64,000 nucleotides of DNA from Diphasiastrum complanatum (taxonomy: Eukaryota > Streptophyta > Lycopodiopsida > Lycopodiales > Lycopodiaceae), in assembly GCA_029204225.1 (NCBI GenBank), contig CM055099.1:57485982-57549981 (forward strand). Reading direction: 5' to 3'. Position 1 is the first letter of the stretch. Every line of letters begins with the position of its first letter. The notes under the pieces were generated by a model. It did no database searches. It worked only from the letters and a program-made list of their open reading frames with translations, and was not told the origin of the DNA. Shown in pieces: positions 40,401 to 53,300 of this stretch. The translations under genes and the position numbers were made by a program.

Positions 40401-41416
40401 TTTCAGCAATAAGCTATTTTTCCAGAATTTTTTTTTTTTTTTTTGCGATTCTGGGACGCAAATCGCGACCCGCGAATCGCAGACCCAGCGAATCGTGATT
40501 CGCTGCAACTATGGTTAAAACTGCATAATTGCATCATTGTTTCTTTTGGACCACATTATGGGTGAGCACGGATATTGCAATGAGAGTGATTTGAGCAAGT
40601 CTTTCCACGAAAGTTACGTGAACATGTTTTATGGAGACAATATTTGTTCTTTTTATGTATTGACAATTTGAAATATTATCCTAGTATCATATCTGAGCAT
40701 CATTTATGTATGCAAATCAATGGATACGACTACTGTTAACTGTTGTAAAGACAACTATTTCTACTTAAATGAATAGGTGGTGGAAAAAAACTACTGCACA
40801 TTTATGATCTGATTATGTGTTTGTGTTTGTATAAGTACATATGCTTACAAAGATAGTGTCTAGCATTATGGAAACATACTAGTTGAATGCCGTACTATGA
40901 TTGAAGCTCATATATAGGCATGTAAACTAGATTTATGTGACATGCACATTCTGAAGTCCTCTAATTGAATCAAAATTCAAATATATTTTTCTAACTTTTT
41001 GTTTCTGAAAATTCTGCTCATTCCGACATTTTGGTTTTGAAATTTTCTGAACGAATTAGGGTTTTTTTGAATTGTTTTGCAATGCGACAATGAAAAGTTC
41101 AAAATTTTGTCTTGAATTGATTCGAATTGACTGCAAGCTATGCAGCATAAACAAAAGCCATGTTCTCCATATATATGCTCCTAATTATCCAAACAAATAC
41201 TGTACTTGTTACCTTCAAATTCTGTGGGAGGGCCGAGGTTCAGGATCAGCGATGGAGGCAGCAACAGGGTGCGGATCTGCAATGGCAGCAGGGCGCGGTT
41301 CAGGACCAGGGTGCACTGGAGGATGGGGGGAGTTACCTCCCCCCCCCTTGTGTGGAGCCATGCGGAGATGGAGCGCGCTGGCTGTAGGGCATCTGCTAGG
41401 CAGCCATCGCTGATTC

Positions 41417-41479
<63 letters not shown>

Positions 41480-44400
41480 ATTATTATTAATGTCTTTTGG
41501 TACCCAAAGGTACATAAGACAATATAGTACAAAAAGTGTGGAGCATTGTCCGCATACGGACTTATTTACTAATAAAAAAAAAAGATCTAGTATATCTATC
41601 TCTCTATCTCTAAGAAGAAGTCTCAAAGCTTGACCACCAACTTGTGAGGGTACAATGCAAGAGCTTAACCACCTGCTCTGCAGAGGAGACTAGCTACGAG
41701 CGAGTTGGAAATAGTGAGTGATAGTAGTAGTGGAGCGTGCTGTAGACTGGCGGGAAGCACGAGAAGATCTGGTAATCTTGGATCTAGCAGAAGTATGTGA
41801 GACTCTCTGTGTCTTCGATCTCTGAACAAGGACTTCAAAATCCACAATTGAAATATCCTCTCTGTCTCGCTTCTGGAAGAACTGGGTAATATGAGCTTGA
41901 CTGTGATCCATATCTGGGGTAGGTAGAAGTGAAGCTCGTAGAGTATACATCTCTCTCAATAGAAGACCTACACATCTGGGGTCTGGATAGTCGAGGAAGG
42001 ATGGCAGCGTGAGAGGAGTATCTCTGTATAAATAGTGGTATCGCCCTCTGATCTCATAATATACTGGACAACGAAAGACGAAATAAAACTCATCCTCCAC
42101 TTCTTGAAGAGAGCAAAGTTGACATATCCTCTGCAATCTGGGAGTGTCTTTGCGGAAGTCCACAAAGCAGCAATAAACTCTCTGTCTTTAATGTCGTGCC
42201 TCCTCAATGATGCATCTCAAAATGAAAATCTGATCTGAGGTACATAGAGTATCCTGGCTGACCCATAGCATGTAAATCCTCAGTTTCAGCAAAAGATCCA
42301 GTAACCGTATGTAGTATGGAACCATAAATCTTAGACAAAGTGTGACCAATCATAATAGTGCGGTAGTTTTCTACATTCATGGGATCACCTGTTGTAATAG
42401 ATCCTAACACCACAGTAGGGCAAACAATAATTGATCCACCCAACCTTGCCTACTCCCTGATATAGAGTAAGCCCCTCCTAGCCCAGTGTGAGGACTGGTA
42501 GCATGCTACTGCCAAGTGTCGGCCACGTGGCACTGACGTGGCCGACAGTCGGGATCTGACGACGTATACTCGGACTCATCATCATCCTTAACGGAAGCTG
42601 CCGTATTCTTGGATGAACTGGCACCAGCCCCGGGAACTGGTTCTGGAGTCTGTAACTGCCTGTTCTGGACTGAGTTCCAGATAGTAGAGAAGAATCCATC
42701 ATGCTGGCATTTCCCTCTCAAGGACTCGAGTAACTCACTACGAATCTGAGTAAAACTCAGTTCGTTTATCATAGGCATTCTGCTAAGGGCATTTGCTACT
42801 GTATTGAATTTTCCACGTCTATATCTGATAGACATGTCAAACTCTTGCATCAACTCTGCCCAACGAGCTTTCCGACCTCTAAGCTCAGGTTGATTGCAAA
42901 GGTATCTGAGACTCTCATGGTCTGTCAGGACCTCAAAGTTGGCACCATACAAATAATGCCTCCAAGTCTTAAGGGCATGGACTATAGAAAAGAGTTCCTT
43001 TTCATAGGCACTGTACCTAGTTTGAGCTGGCTCGAGTTTTGTACTCTCGAACGCAACTGGTCGTCCGCCCTGAGTTAGCACAGCACCTACTGCAAAGTCG
43101 CTAGCATCTGTTTCGACCACAAATGGCTGATTGGGGTCGACGACCTTTAAAACTGGTGCTGTACTAAGGCTGTTTTGAGAGCATCAAAGCTCTCCTGCTG
43201 TGCGGACTCCCAAATGAACTCCTTTCCCTTCCCCTTAAGAAGATTTGTCATAGGGACTGCTATCTGAGCATATTCCTTGACAATTCGTCTGTAATATCCC
43301 GCCAGACCAAGAAAGATTTGAAGTTCCAAAATATTCTGAGGTCTCAGCCAACTGAGTATGGCTTTAACCTTATTCGGGTCCATCTTAATCCCATCTGAAG
43401 AGATAATGTGACCCAAATATGCTACTTCTTCAACGAAGAATTCACACTTGGATTGTTTAGCATAGAGCTTATGCTTTCTGAGCAGTCGAAACACCTTTCT
43501 GAGGTGTTTTAGATGCTCCTTCCTCGTTTTGCTGTAAACGAGGATGTATTGTCATCTAAGAATACAACTACAAACTTACCCAAGTATGGTCTGAGGACAC
43601 TGTTCATCAAGGTCATGAAGGTAGCTGGAGCATTTGTGAGCCCAAATGGCATCACCTTAAACTCATAATGACCGTGACGAGTCCTAAAATCTGTTTTTGA
43701 GACATCTTCCGATTTTATACGGACTTGATGATATCCCGATCTGAGGTCTATTTTGCTGAAAAACTTAGCCTAGCCCCGTCGAGTTGGTCAAATCACTCGT
43801 CTGCCCGAGGCATAGGGTAACTATTCGTAATTGTGACTTTATTGAGGGCTTTGTAATCTACGCAAAGACGCATAGACCCCTCTTTCTTTTTCACCAATAG
43901 GACTGGTGAGGCCCATGGTGAACTACTGGTCTGAATTCGGCCTTTCCCAAGATAGTCTGTTAACTGCCTAGTTATTTCTTCATCCTCTGTTCGGCTGACC
44001 CGATACGGAGGTTTAGAAACAAGTGCTGTACCTGGTACTAGGTTTATTACATGATCTACCTCTCTGCTAGGTGGTCAACCATGTGGTAAATCTTCAGGAA
44101 AAACATCTTTAAATTTAGACAACAAAGTTTCTAATTTACTGATTTTCTGCTGAATAGAACTGGAAATAGAAACTTCAGGAATAAACTGAAAGTCACATAA
44201 GAATACCTGATGGTCTTCGTCTCCGATTAGCTGATAGAGCTCTGAACTGCAGACCATAGGGCTGTTGGGAACATCATGCTCCCCATGCAACTGGATCTCT
44301 CGGCCTCTATGCTGAAAGCTGAGGGTGTTCTCCTGATAGTTTTTGTGGAGGAAAGGTCCTAAACTGTAGAGCCAATCTCTCCCGAGAACAATGTCTGTTC

Positions 44401-47297
44401 GATCCAGGTGCATTATCTGAAAGTTTATTTCATCTTGGTACCCTTGAATACCAAGATTAAACTTACTTACCATAGTTTCCCATATTTTTTTATCTTCACC
44501 CTTAGCTAATGAAACTATGTACCTATGCTGACTAGGTACTTCTGGTAGTCACCCTGGTTGATGAAATTATGGGTTGCCCCATCATCAACCATGACTCTGA
44601 CTGACTGGTTACCAACTTTCCCATGCATACGTACTAGGTCATGCGGCCCAAAACTGAAGGGTCTCGCTAGCATTGCAGAGGTCAGTTGGCAACAGTGTTC
44701 ATGATCTTCATGATACACTTTGATCTCGGAAGCTGCTGAGTCACTGGGGAAACATACAGTCTGAACAAGATGAACTTGTTTTTTATCTTTCTTATCTTTT
44801 TTAGTGAAAGGCCCTTTGGGACACTTTCTGACTGTATGTCCCTTGCCCATACACACAAAGCACAAACGTTCTTCTTTGGCTTTCTCAAAATCATCTGGTT
44901 TTAAGGGCTGTATGAGTGACGGGCGTTTCTGAGGAGCTTCACCTTTGAATTTATCTTCTTTCTTTCTTTTTAAATTTTTTTTTTTAAATTGAAAGTCTTT
45001 CTGAGGAGGCTGCTCAGAAAGTGGTTGCTGTCTCGCTCTCTTCCTACCCACTGAATCATCATAGATTTTAGCATATCTGAGAGCTTGCTCAAGGGTAGTA
45101 GGCGAGTTTCTCTGGACCTCTACTTTATATTCATCTTTGAGGCCACGGACAAATTCTCTGATTTTCTGATAGTCATCCATATTTTTAATCTTTAAAATTG
45201 CTTCTCGATACTGCGAGATATATTGGATGAGGGACTTGTCCATTATTGTTCTTTCCCAGGCTTCCCAGACTCTATCAAGTTCATTTTCTGGTAGAAATTC
45301 TCTTAGGAAAGCTTCTTCAAAAGCTTTCCATGATCGGGGAGTTTGCCCAGTCTCCTGGAGATTTAACCACCACTTATAGGCCATGGGCCCTAAGGAAAGA
45401 CTGGCCTCAAGAGCTTGCAAATGGTCAGGGGTCTGTTTAAGAGCATGAATGTTCTTCCATTTGCTGAGGAAGGTTTGTAGAATATCTGCATTTCTATCCT
45501 TCTCTTCCCCATTAAAAGTAGGAGGTTTTAAGTCTTTAAAAACACTGGGGTGAGACCGTAAAGTCTCACCCAAAACTGATGGAAGTGGAGAAAGGGATAA
45601 CTGAGAAGTGGAGGGAAGGCTTCCTTTCGCAGAACTCAAAATTAAACCTTTGAGTTCAGCGAACGAGTCGTCCACACTGGACTTGAAATTGGCTAATGCC
45701 AGCTTCAGTTCATCCACTTCTGTTACCAATTGGAGAAACTGCTCCTTGGTAACCAGTTCGTCGAGTTCTTCGGCGAACTGTTCCTATTCTTCCACTTCCA
45801 TGGGTTCCTTCCCTTTTCTGTAAGCCAAGGCTTCTGTTTCAAGTTCGTCGAAGCGTCTCTCCGGAGGTTGATCAGGTCCCTGAGGAGTGGTCATCTTCGG
45901 AACTGAAAGAGAGCTACCTTAACTTCTGAAGGAAAAAAAGTCTAAAAGACTAATTTACAACTGTACAAGCGATAGGAAAGATGACTTAGCTGTTTCTGAG
46001 GACTATACTTCCAAAGAAATTACGAAAAAGAACCCTCTCAGCTCTTCCACCCAAAATTTCAGACCTGCTGTCCCGGAAAATCCCTGTTTATGGCTCCAAA
46101 ATAGCACCAAGATTTCCGGTGTCTTGAGTAGAGTTGCTCACTGCTCTGATTGCAGACGTGGGGCTCCAAAAAACGAGGCAAAGGACCCTGAAAAGTATAA
46201 AACTTTCTGAAATTGAAAGCTGCCTACCCTCGCTGATCTGACAGCATCTGAGTTGGTCCAAAAAAAACAAGTTTGAAGCCAAAAAACCATTCCAAAATCT
46301 GGATTTTCGATGGCACCCTGCTCGCTGATCTGTGGCAAGAAAAGTTGATGCCTAAACCTTTGAGAATCTTGCAAATCAGAAATGAGTTTTCACTCCTTTC
46401 TCTTCCCTGTCCAGCGCTGGCCCTGCTACTACCTTTTGATTAGAACTTACTCTAATCTACTCAAAACTTGCTACAATTTTCAGATCTGAAGGCTAGCTAT
46501 ACAACGATGGATCTGCCCATCCTTTTCTCTTGAAATTCCACTCAGACTCACCGTGATCTACACTCGAAAATCAGAGAGGAAAACTGATTTTTCAGCGCTG
46601 AAGCTATTCTAAAAGATATGCTTCCAAACTGCTGAGAAATCCAACAAATTGGAGGATTAGAAAGCTGATCCTACAGCGATTTTCCTCCTCTATTCTTTCT
46701 TGAGAATTTGAGAAATCTTTCCTATCTTCTGATAGCTTTCTCTACTGCTGCTCCTAAACTCCCTAGGATGGAGATGGCTTTGATACCAGTGTAACAGATC
46801 CTAACACCACAGTAGGGCAAACACTAACTGATCCACCCAACCTTGCCTACTCCCTGATATAGAGTAAGCCCCTCCTAGCCCAGTGTGAGGACTGGTAGCA
46901 TGCTACTGCCAAGTGTTGGCCACGTGGCACTGACGTGGCCGACTGCACGTCGGGACCCAACTGGGGGCCCTATCCTGCTGACAGGGTCCCTAGGCTGTGT
47001 TAGGCCCGCCATGGCTATGGACCGTGCTGGGACACACTACTCACACTATCTTGCCCTGTTGGTCATGTACGCTGGACATGACCCTAACTGTGGTATCTGA
47101 CCTATCTGTGTTCTCTAGGGTTCGGCACTGGTTACGAGCTCGTAACACCTGCCTTGAGGATGGGATGAAGGATATTAGTACACATTGCGGTAGGAAAACC
47201 AGAGGTCACAGCAATGTTAAAAGCGTGAGCAATATAGGGAGAGATAAGGTGTGCTACAGGTTTTAGGAAATCTACGTTTAGAGAATCATAGCTAGTG

Positions 47298-47385
<88 letters not shown>

Positions 47386-50300
47386 GATTTGATTTGATTT
47401 GATGCCTATTTCAAACAGTGAATATTACCATTTGAAGAATCAAATTGAGTCGGAGTTGTTCGCAGCTGGGGAGGGAGAGGCTGCTCAATATTTTCGTGAT
47501 CTTAGCAAGGATGAGCAGCAATCTAAGCTAAAAGACCGTCTGAAGAAATACTGCCAAAAGGTATTGTTCTGAACGTCTGTACTAAAATTCTGACCATCCA
47601 TGACTCTATTTTGAAAGACTGTCTACAACGAATCTACATATGAGATTGTATTTCCTAACTGGTTGCAAACTTATGTGATGAAACAGGTCTATAAGCGTGT
47701 ACTTGATAAACCCACCACAGAGCACCGTACTGCAGGTGTATGCATGCGTGAGAACCCATTTTATGTGGACACTGTGCGCAGGTTCATAAGATTCTTCTTT
47801 TCTACATTTTTGTTCCTCTAATAATCTAAGATAAATCCTGCTATTTTGAATTTCATCAGCTGGGACCTTAACTATCATGGGTCTAAAATGTTGAGCATTT
47901 TTCCTGTGGTTGTTACAAAATGGCTGCTACCAAGTGCCTAGGATGATTTGTATTAGCATGACATGAACGATGGGCTTATCAAGCGCACCATTTATACCTC
48001 TAATTTGATAAGGCATGTACCTGGTGAACTCGGATGCATATTTGTTCAGTTCTTTTAAGAAGGGAAGACACATTTGTTGTCGAAACCTTCATAAATTCCA
48101 TAATTGGAAAGCTTTTGTGATACTTTGATGACATCTAATGCATGAAGTAGTATAGTCGTTTAGGAAAGAAAATCCTAACTTGAGAAGTTCATAGCATCTT
48201 GCAACATTTTGTCTGGGATTTCTTCAGAGGTCTTGGCTATTGTTTTATTTTTCTTTCGTTTCAGTTTAACACATCGTATTGTTTGGTCTTGTTTAGATGC
48301 TTCCTAATTTGTTCATAAACGAAACACTGTTGGGAACTACATGTATGAAAGCAAACCATCTTTAATTTAGTCCATATTCTGATTTACTTCTGGTTAGCAT
48401 GCCTTTGAAAATAAATCCTCATTCTACAAAATCAGTGCTCTTTCGTGGCCTTGTGATTTCATGGGTTCTTTTGTGTTGGTGTATATGCCAGTTTTTTGAG
48501 TCCCATCTGATAGGCTTATCTGAAATGACAGACCTAATATTCTCTTTTGTGCATCTCATGTCATGCTGTATTTCTTGACTACAGTTTCAGAGACCGACGC
48601 TATGAGTACAAGGGGCTTAATAAGACCTGGAAGGGAAAGTTGTCTGAAGCTAAAGCTAGTGGAAACCTGATCAAGATTCAAGAAGCCCAGGTGTGGATCA
48701 TCTACAGCTATAGGCTCAAAGAATATTTGAACAGTTATCTTGCTTTTATTACCAAACAGACTGTTGTATCTTTCATTCTTGACCAACACCTAGATAGTTG
48801 TATATCCCTGAGCTATGTTGGAAGAAATGTTGTATATAAATTTTTGTGACCAAGTCTTAATGGTCTAGGAGATCCCTGTGGAGCCAACTTTGGATATTAG
48901 AAAATGCGGGTTTCTTTTAATGCGTTTTGAGATTAGCAGGCATTGCTGCAAAGTATAAGATCTGCGTACATCACGTAGGGAACCTGGAAAGACCATTTTG
49001 ACTTAAAGAATTTTGGTGAAACTAAAAACTACTTCAAGTTTACATATCAACTTTAGGTAGAACTTTTAACAATCTGACATGCAAAGTATGAAAATCCAAA
49101 ACTGTCAATCCAACTAGTTTTGAGCTGAGTTCATTTAAGATAGCTAGGAAAGGAAGCTACAAACGTAAATCAGATTGCAGGATTTTGTTGCGCTGCAAAT
49201 TGATCTGAAGTGCTTGCTACAAATTCGAAAGGACTTTTTCTTTGTCTCACATGACAGGATGTTGTATGCAAATGGTCTCTTGTTGAGCTATAGCCTATAT
49301 TTAGGAGATAGAGAAAGTTTTTGCTTTTTTCCAGCAGAGTTATCTGAAATGACTAAGATACTAGGTGACAAAGGTAAATATTGGTCAAAATTTTAAATTT
49401 TTTTTTGATGCCTATATTTTGAGACCTAGCGACACACATTCTCTGAGCTAATTTTTTGAAAAAGGCTTTTGCACCCTGGATTCTAGAAGCATCCGTTTCC
49501 TGTAATATGCTTGTGGGACATTTCACACATGATGGAACGTGTAGCTGAGGAAGCATCTTCCACAGCATATCAGTAAGGGTGGGAATGTGGATGGAATGCT
49601 CCTCATTAAAGTGCTCAACATCAGTATATATGGGAAGAGTCAATTTCTCTGCACTTGTGCTACTTTGATTTGGTGCTTTAGAAGAAGTGATGATGTGATG
49701 ATCATAATGATCCAATCTTAGTTTGAAAGTTTTTGAGATATGCTGGTGGTTGATAAGTAGGTTGTTTTTTGGAAATTTTTAATGAAAGATACTAGGTGCA
49801 GGGAGCTCTCAATATTTTGTCTGAATAAATATTTCTATAAAAGGTATAGGAAATTTTCAACATTCCATCTGAATAATGGTTTATAATCGTTCACAGTATT
49901 AGCTCCTCAAAGATTTTGGAGAAGTCATATGCCAACCTGGTGTTTTCTTATTAAGTTTTATGTTGAAAGACTTGATAGCTCTTCCCATGAGATATTTGAG
50001 ATAGCATTTTTTCGAAAAAAGAAACATTCAGTGGATATTTGTTTGTGAAGTGAAACTCATTTTGGTTCAGTGACTTACAGGTTAACCATGTTTGCATGTG
50101 TGCAGGACATGGTTGTCGTATACGACTCTTTGCAATTGGCACATAAATGCATTCTAAATTCTTTTTATGGCTATGTGATGAGAAAGTAAGCTCTTATACT
50201 TAAGCCTGATGTGACTTGCCTTGGGTGTTTCTATCAATACGTGCAAATCTTAATATGTCCCAAATTTCATGTCAAATTCATGTAGTACGCAATTTACAGA

Positions 50301-53300
50301 TGTATTGGGTGAATGCCCACCCTAGGAAAAACTCACAAACACAATTTCTTGCTGTGCATTTATTCTATTTACATACCTAGATACATGTATGATGTATCTT
50401 ACATACCTAGATCCTTGGAGATTGAAATGCCTTATAACTTGTTTTAATAGGTTCTATATTCGAACTTGGTCCATATGTGAAACACATTAAACTGATGTGC
50501 AATATGAACTTAACCCTAACAATATCCAAATTCACTCTCTATGTCTCTCTCTTTCTCTCTCCCCTGCCTTGTTGGGACTTTTTTGTTGTAGTCTTGTTTC
50601 TTTTAGGTGGTAGAGCTTTCATGCTCTCACCATGCATACTTGACATCTACCTGTTTATTAGTCCTTTGTACCTTAGGGTATTTCATGGACATTAATAAAG
50701 ATATTTCTTTCTTTCTTTCTCTCTGTCTCTCTCTCCCCTGCCTTGTTGGGACTATACATTGATGAATTATAGAGGATGATTGTGGAGGATGGAGGGGAGC
50801 GTTGTACTTTATGTGATGTGCTGATCTCTATCCTGCTTTATGCTAATGATGTGGTACTTAGGTCACGATCGAGAAAAGGATTAAGGAGACATTTGGATGT
50901 ATTGCGAAGACCAAAGTTATGGTCTTCACGAGCATTCTTGTAGAGACATGTGCTTTTATGGAATGGTCATCCTTTGGAGGTAGTCTCTTAATGCACGTAT
51001 CTTGGAGTCCTCCTAGAGACAAAGAACGGACATGCAACTTTTATTCAGTTGGAGAGTTTTTGTTTTGGACGATACATGATGCTCCTAGTAAGTGTCACCT
51101 TTTTAATACTATGGTCACCCCAACAACCATGTATGTAGCTGAGACTTGGTGTACGGGTCTCACTTCTTTAGAGTGTTTTGATATATCTCATCTACATATC
51201 ACTATGCTTTCACAGATGATTTGAGCGAAGCCCTTGGTGACACATCATATTATATGGGCAAAGTTTGTAGTTCCTCCACTTTAGATAGAGGTGATGTTTC
51301 GACACATTATTTTTATTCAGAGATTGGCACATATGGATGGTAGTGAGTCCAGATGCTCCTATGTGGCTTTCATGTCCTCGTAACTACTCCATAGTTAGGG
51401 TTTTCATTTCTCGTGGTATTCCCAGGTAGTGCATCTTTTCGACTCTATTGGTATCTCTGTATCATCACTTCTAGAGGGCACACACCATTCACACCATTAT
51501 ATTCGTCAGTTTATATGTAGATCTTATGTGCATAGAGTTTGGGATGAATAGCGTAAGGTAAAGCCTCTTTATTGTAGATCCTGTTTCATGGAGTTTGACT
51601 GTGTGGGCTGCCTTATTCGCCCTAGATATCTAGATGGAGGATTATTACATGGATTGAGGTATATATTGGGATAGTTTAGAGTATCATAATATCAGCTTCC
51701 TATGGAGATGGGATGTTTTCATAGTTTACTCGAAGAGGACATGTCTGTTAGTTCTGCGCACTTGGACGGATCGAGGACGAGGATCATTTCATCTTCAGAT
51801 GCCCAGTATACTAAGAGATCGGGGGGTTTTACTATTGTTTATATCGTGATACACCTATGACAATCAACTCTTTAATTACATATGAGGATCCACGTTGTGT
51901 AGCTTTGATGGCACGAGAGATGATGATTTTAAGACAAGACTTATCTAAGAGTCATATTTCTACACATTACAAGATGAGTATCACAACGTTCTTTAGTAGA
52001 TACAGGCAAGGATTGATAGAGGATGTAGAGGACAAATTAGAGGATGAGATAGACATTCCAGTGAGAGATCGACATCGTGCCATATGTCAGTGCATCAGAT
52101 TAGGCCATGTTTTCTAACTCCTATGGCTTTTACACACTTGAGATGTACTCTAAGTAGCATCAGAATGACATTTCGGACCCCCATGTTCTGGAATGCCGTT
52201 CCCCAAAATCATGGAAATTTTTTGTTAACAGCTCCATATCTCCAAAAGTCTCAAAATTGCAAAGAGTCACCTACCAAAGTAGAGCTACTGTTGTCTATGA
52301 GAAAGCTTGCTCCTAGTTTAGTCATTAGTAATTTTTAATTACGATAGCAAGTCGTTTTTTGATGAACAATTGTTGTTGCTCAAGGAGTCAATTGCCATGT
52401 CATTAAACTAGATCTTGTTCAAATCTAAGTCATCACCCTATCCAGTTGTATCAAGTACAACCAAATTATCGAAACTCACGTCCAATGGTGTTGTACAAAA
52501 ATCTTACCGACTAAGATTGTATAATCACCTTCAGATCTTGCAATTGATTGTCTAAAATTAATATTGTACCTTCCATTTCGTTGTACATGTGCCAAATATT
52601 GAGATATGATATGTCAAAGCAAATTGTACCATTTGTCATGGATTTCTTTGATGATCGTACCAGAGTTTGACTGATGTACATGTACCTTTTGTACCATTTG
52701 TAGTCATTAATAGTTTGACTTGGGTTCCATACCTAATAATACTAACTTTATCTTATATTTGCAATAGCTATACATCCTTATATCCCCATCATTGAGTCAT
52801 TTTTACTTACTTGAAGGTGCATGTACCCCTGGTACCAACGAGATCTACATCCATCAAATTATGGATTGTGAATCGTGTTATCCAAGTTGTAAGAACGCAC
52901 TATTGCTCCTTGGAATGGTATCATTCGTAGACAACCACTTAGTTATGGATATAATATTAGCTCCAAAAAGATTCTACCAGCCACTTTATTCATCTGAACC
53001 TGCACTCATTGTTACTCGTGCATCCATTAACTGAGTTGGAGTTGGACCCATGGTCCCAATCTTCAATATTTAGTGGATAAGCTTCAGGTGATTAGGCGAC
53101 GGACCAAGTGGTTGTACATAGACCCTCTTGGGACCATGCCAAAATCCCCTGTTCTAGTAGCTTCCTAGAAGTTGCCCTTAGAAGCCTTCAAACTACTATA
53201 AGAAGTATAACATGCAAGTTGTTATGGACAAAACATGATAGAATACATTGTTAAGGGCGTTAGTGGAGCCTAACTCAATACATTTCACTAGAGTACATCG

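Larger units (their letters stand above)
42393..47147 (-). mobile_element. Second Ty3 copy, minus strand, deleted and broken
   Basis: Same family as 4680-10896. The full LTR lies at 46790-47147. The distal LTR survives only at 42393 to about 42552, where it is joined directly to the sequence between RNase H and integrase. Integrase, chromodomain and purine tract are gone. Flanks cctgt (42388-42392) and cctgc (47148-47152) are the target duplication with one change. Comparison with the long LINE shows the original target read cctgc. Confidence 0.93.
41478..47304 (-). mobile_element. LINE, minus strand, internally deleted and interrupted by Ty3
   Basis: On the minus strand the element begins at 47304 inside the reverse transcriptase ([10 protein letters not shown] homologue) and runs to 47148. 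It is interrupted by a Ty3 copy, resumes at 42392 with the [13 protein letters not shown] and [14 protein letters not shown] segments, and reaches the VDFRK motif. There an internal deletion joins it to [11 protein letters not shown] of the zinc motif near 42145. The ORF2 end, tRNA-like 3' UTR block, hairpin and (TAA)n tail follow down to 41478. Both outer borders are long GA tracts. It is the same family as the long LINE at 23320. Confidence 0.9.
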
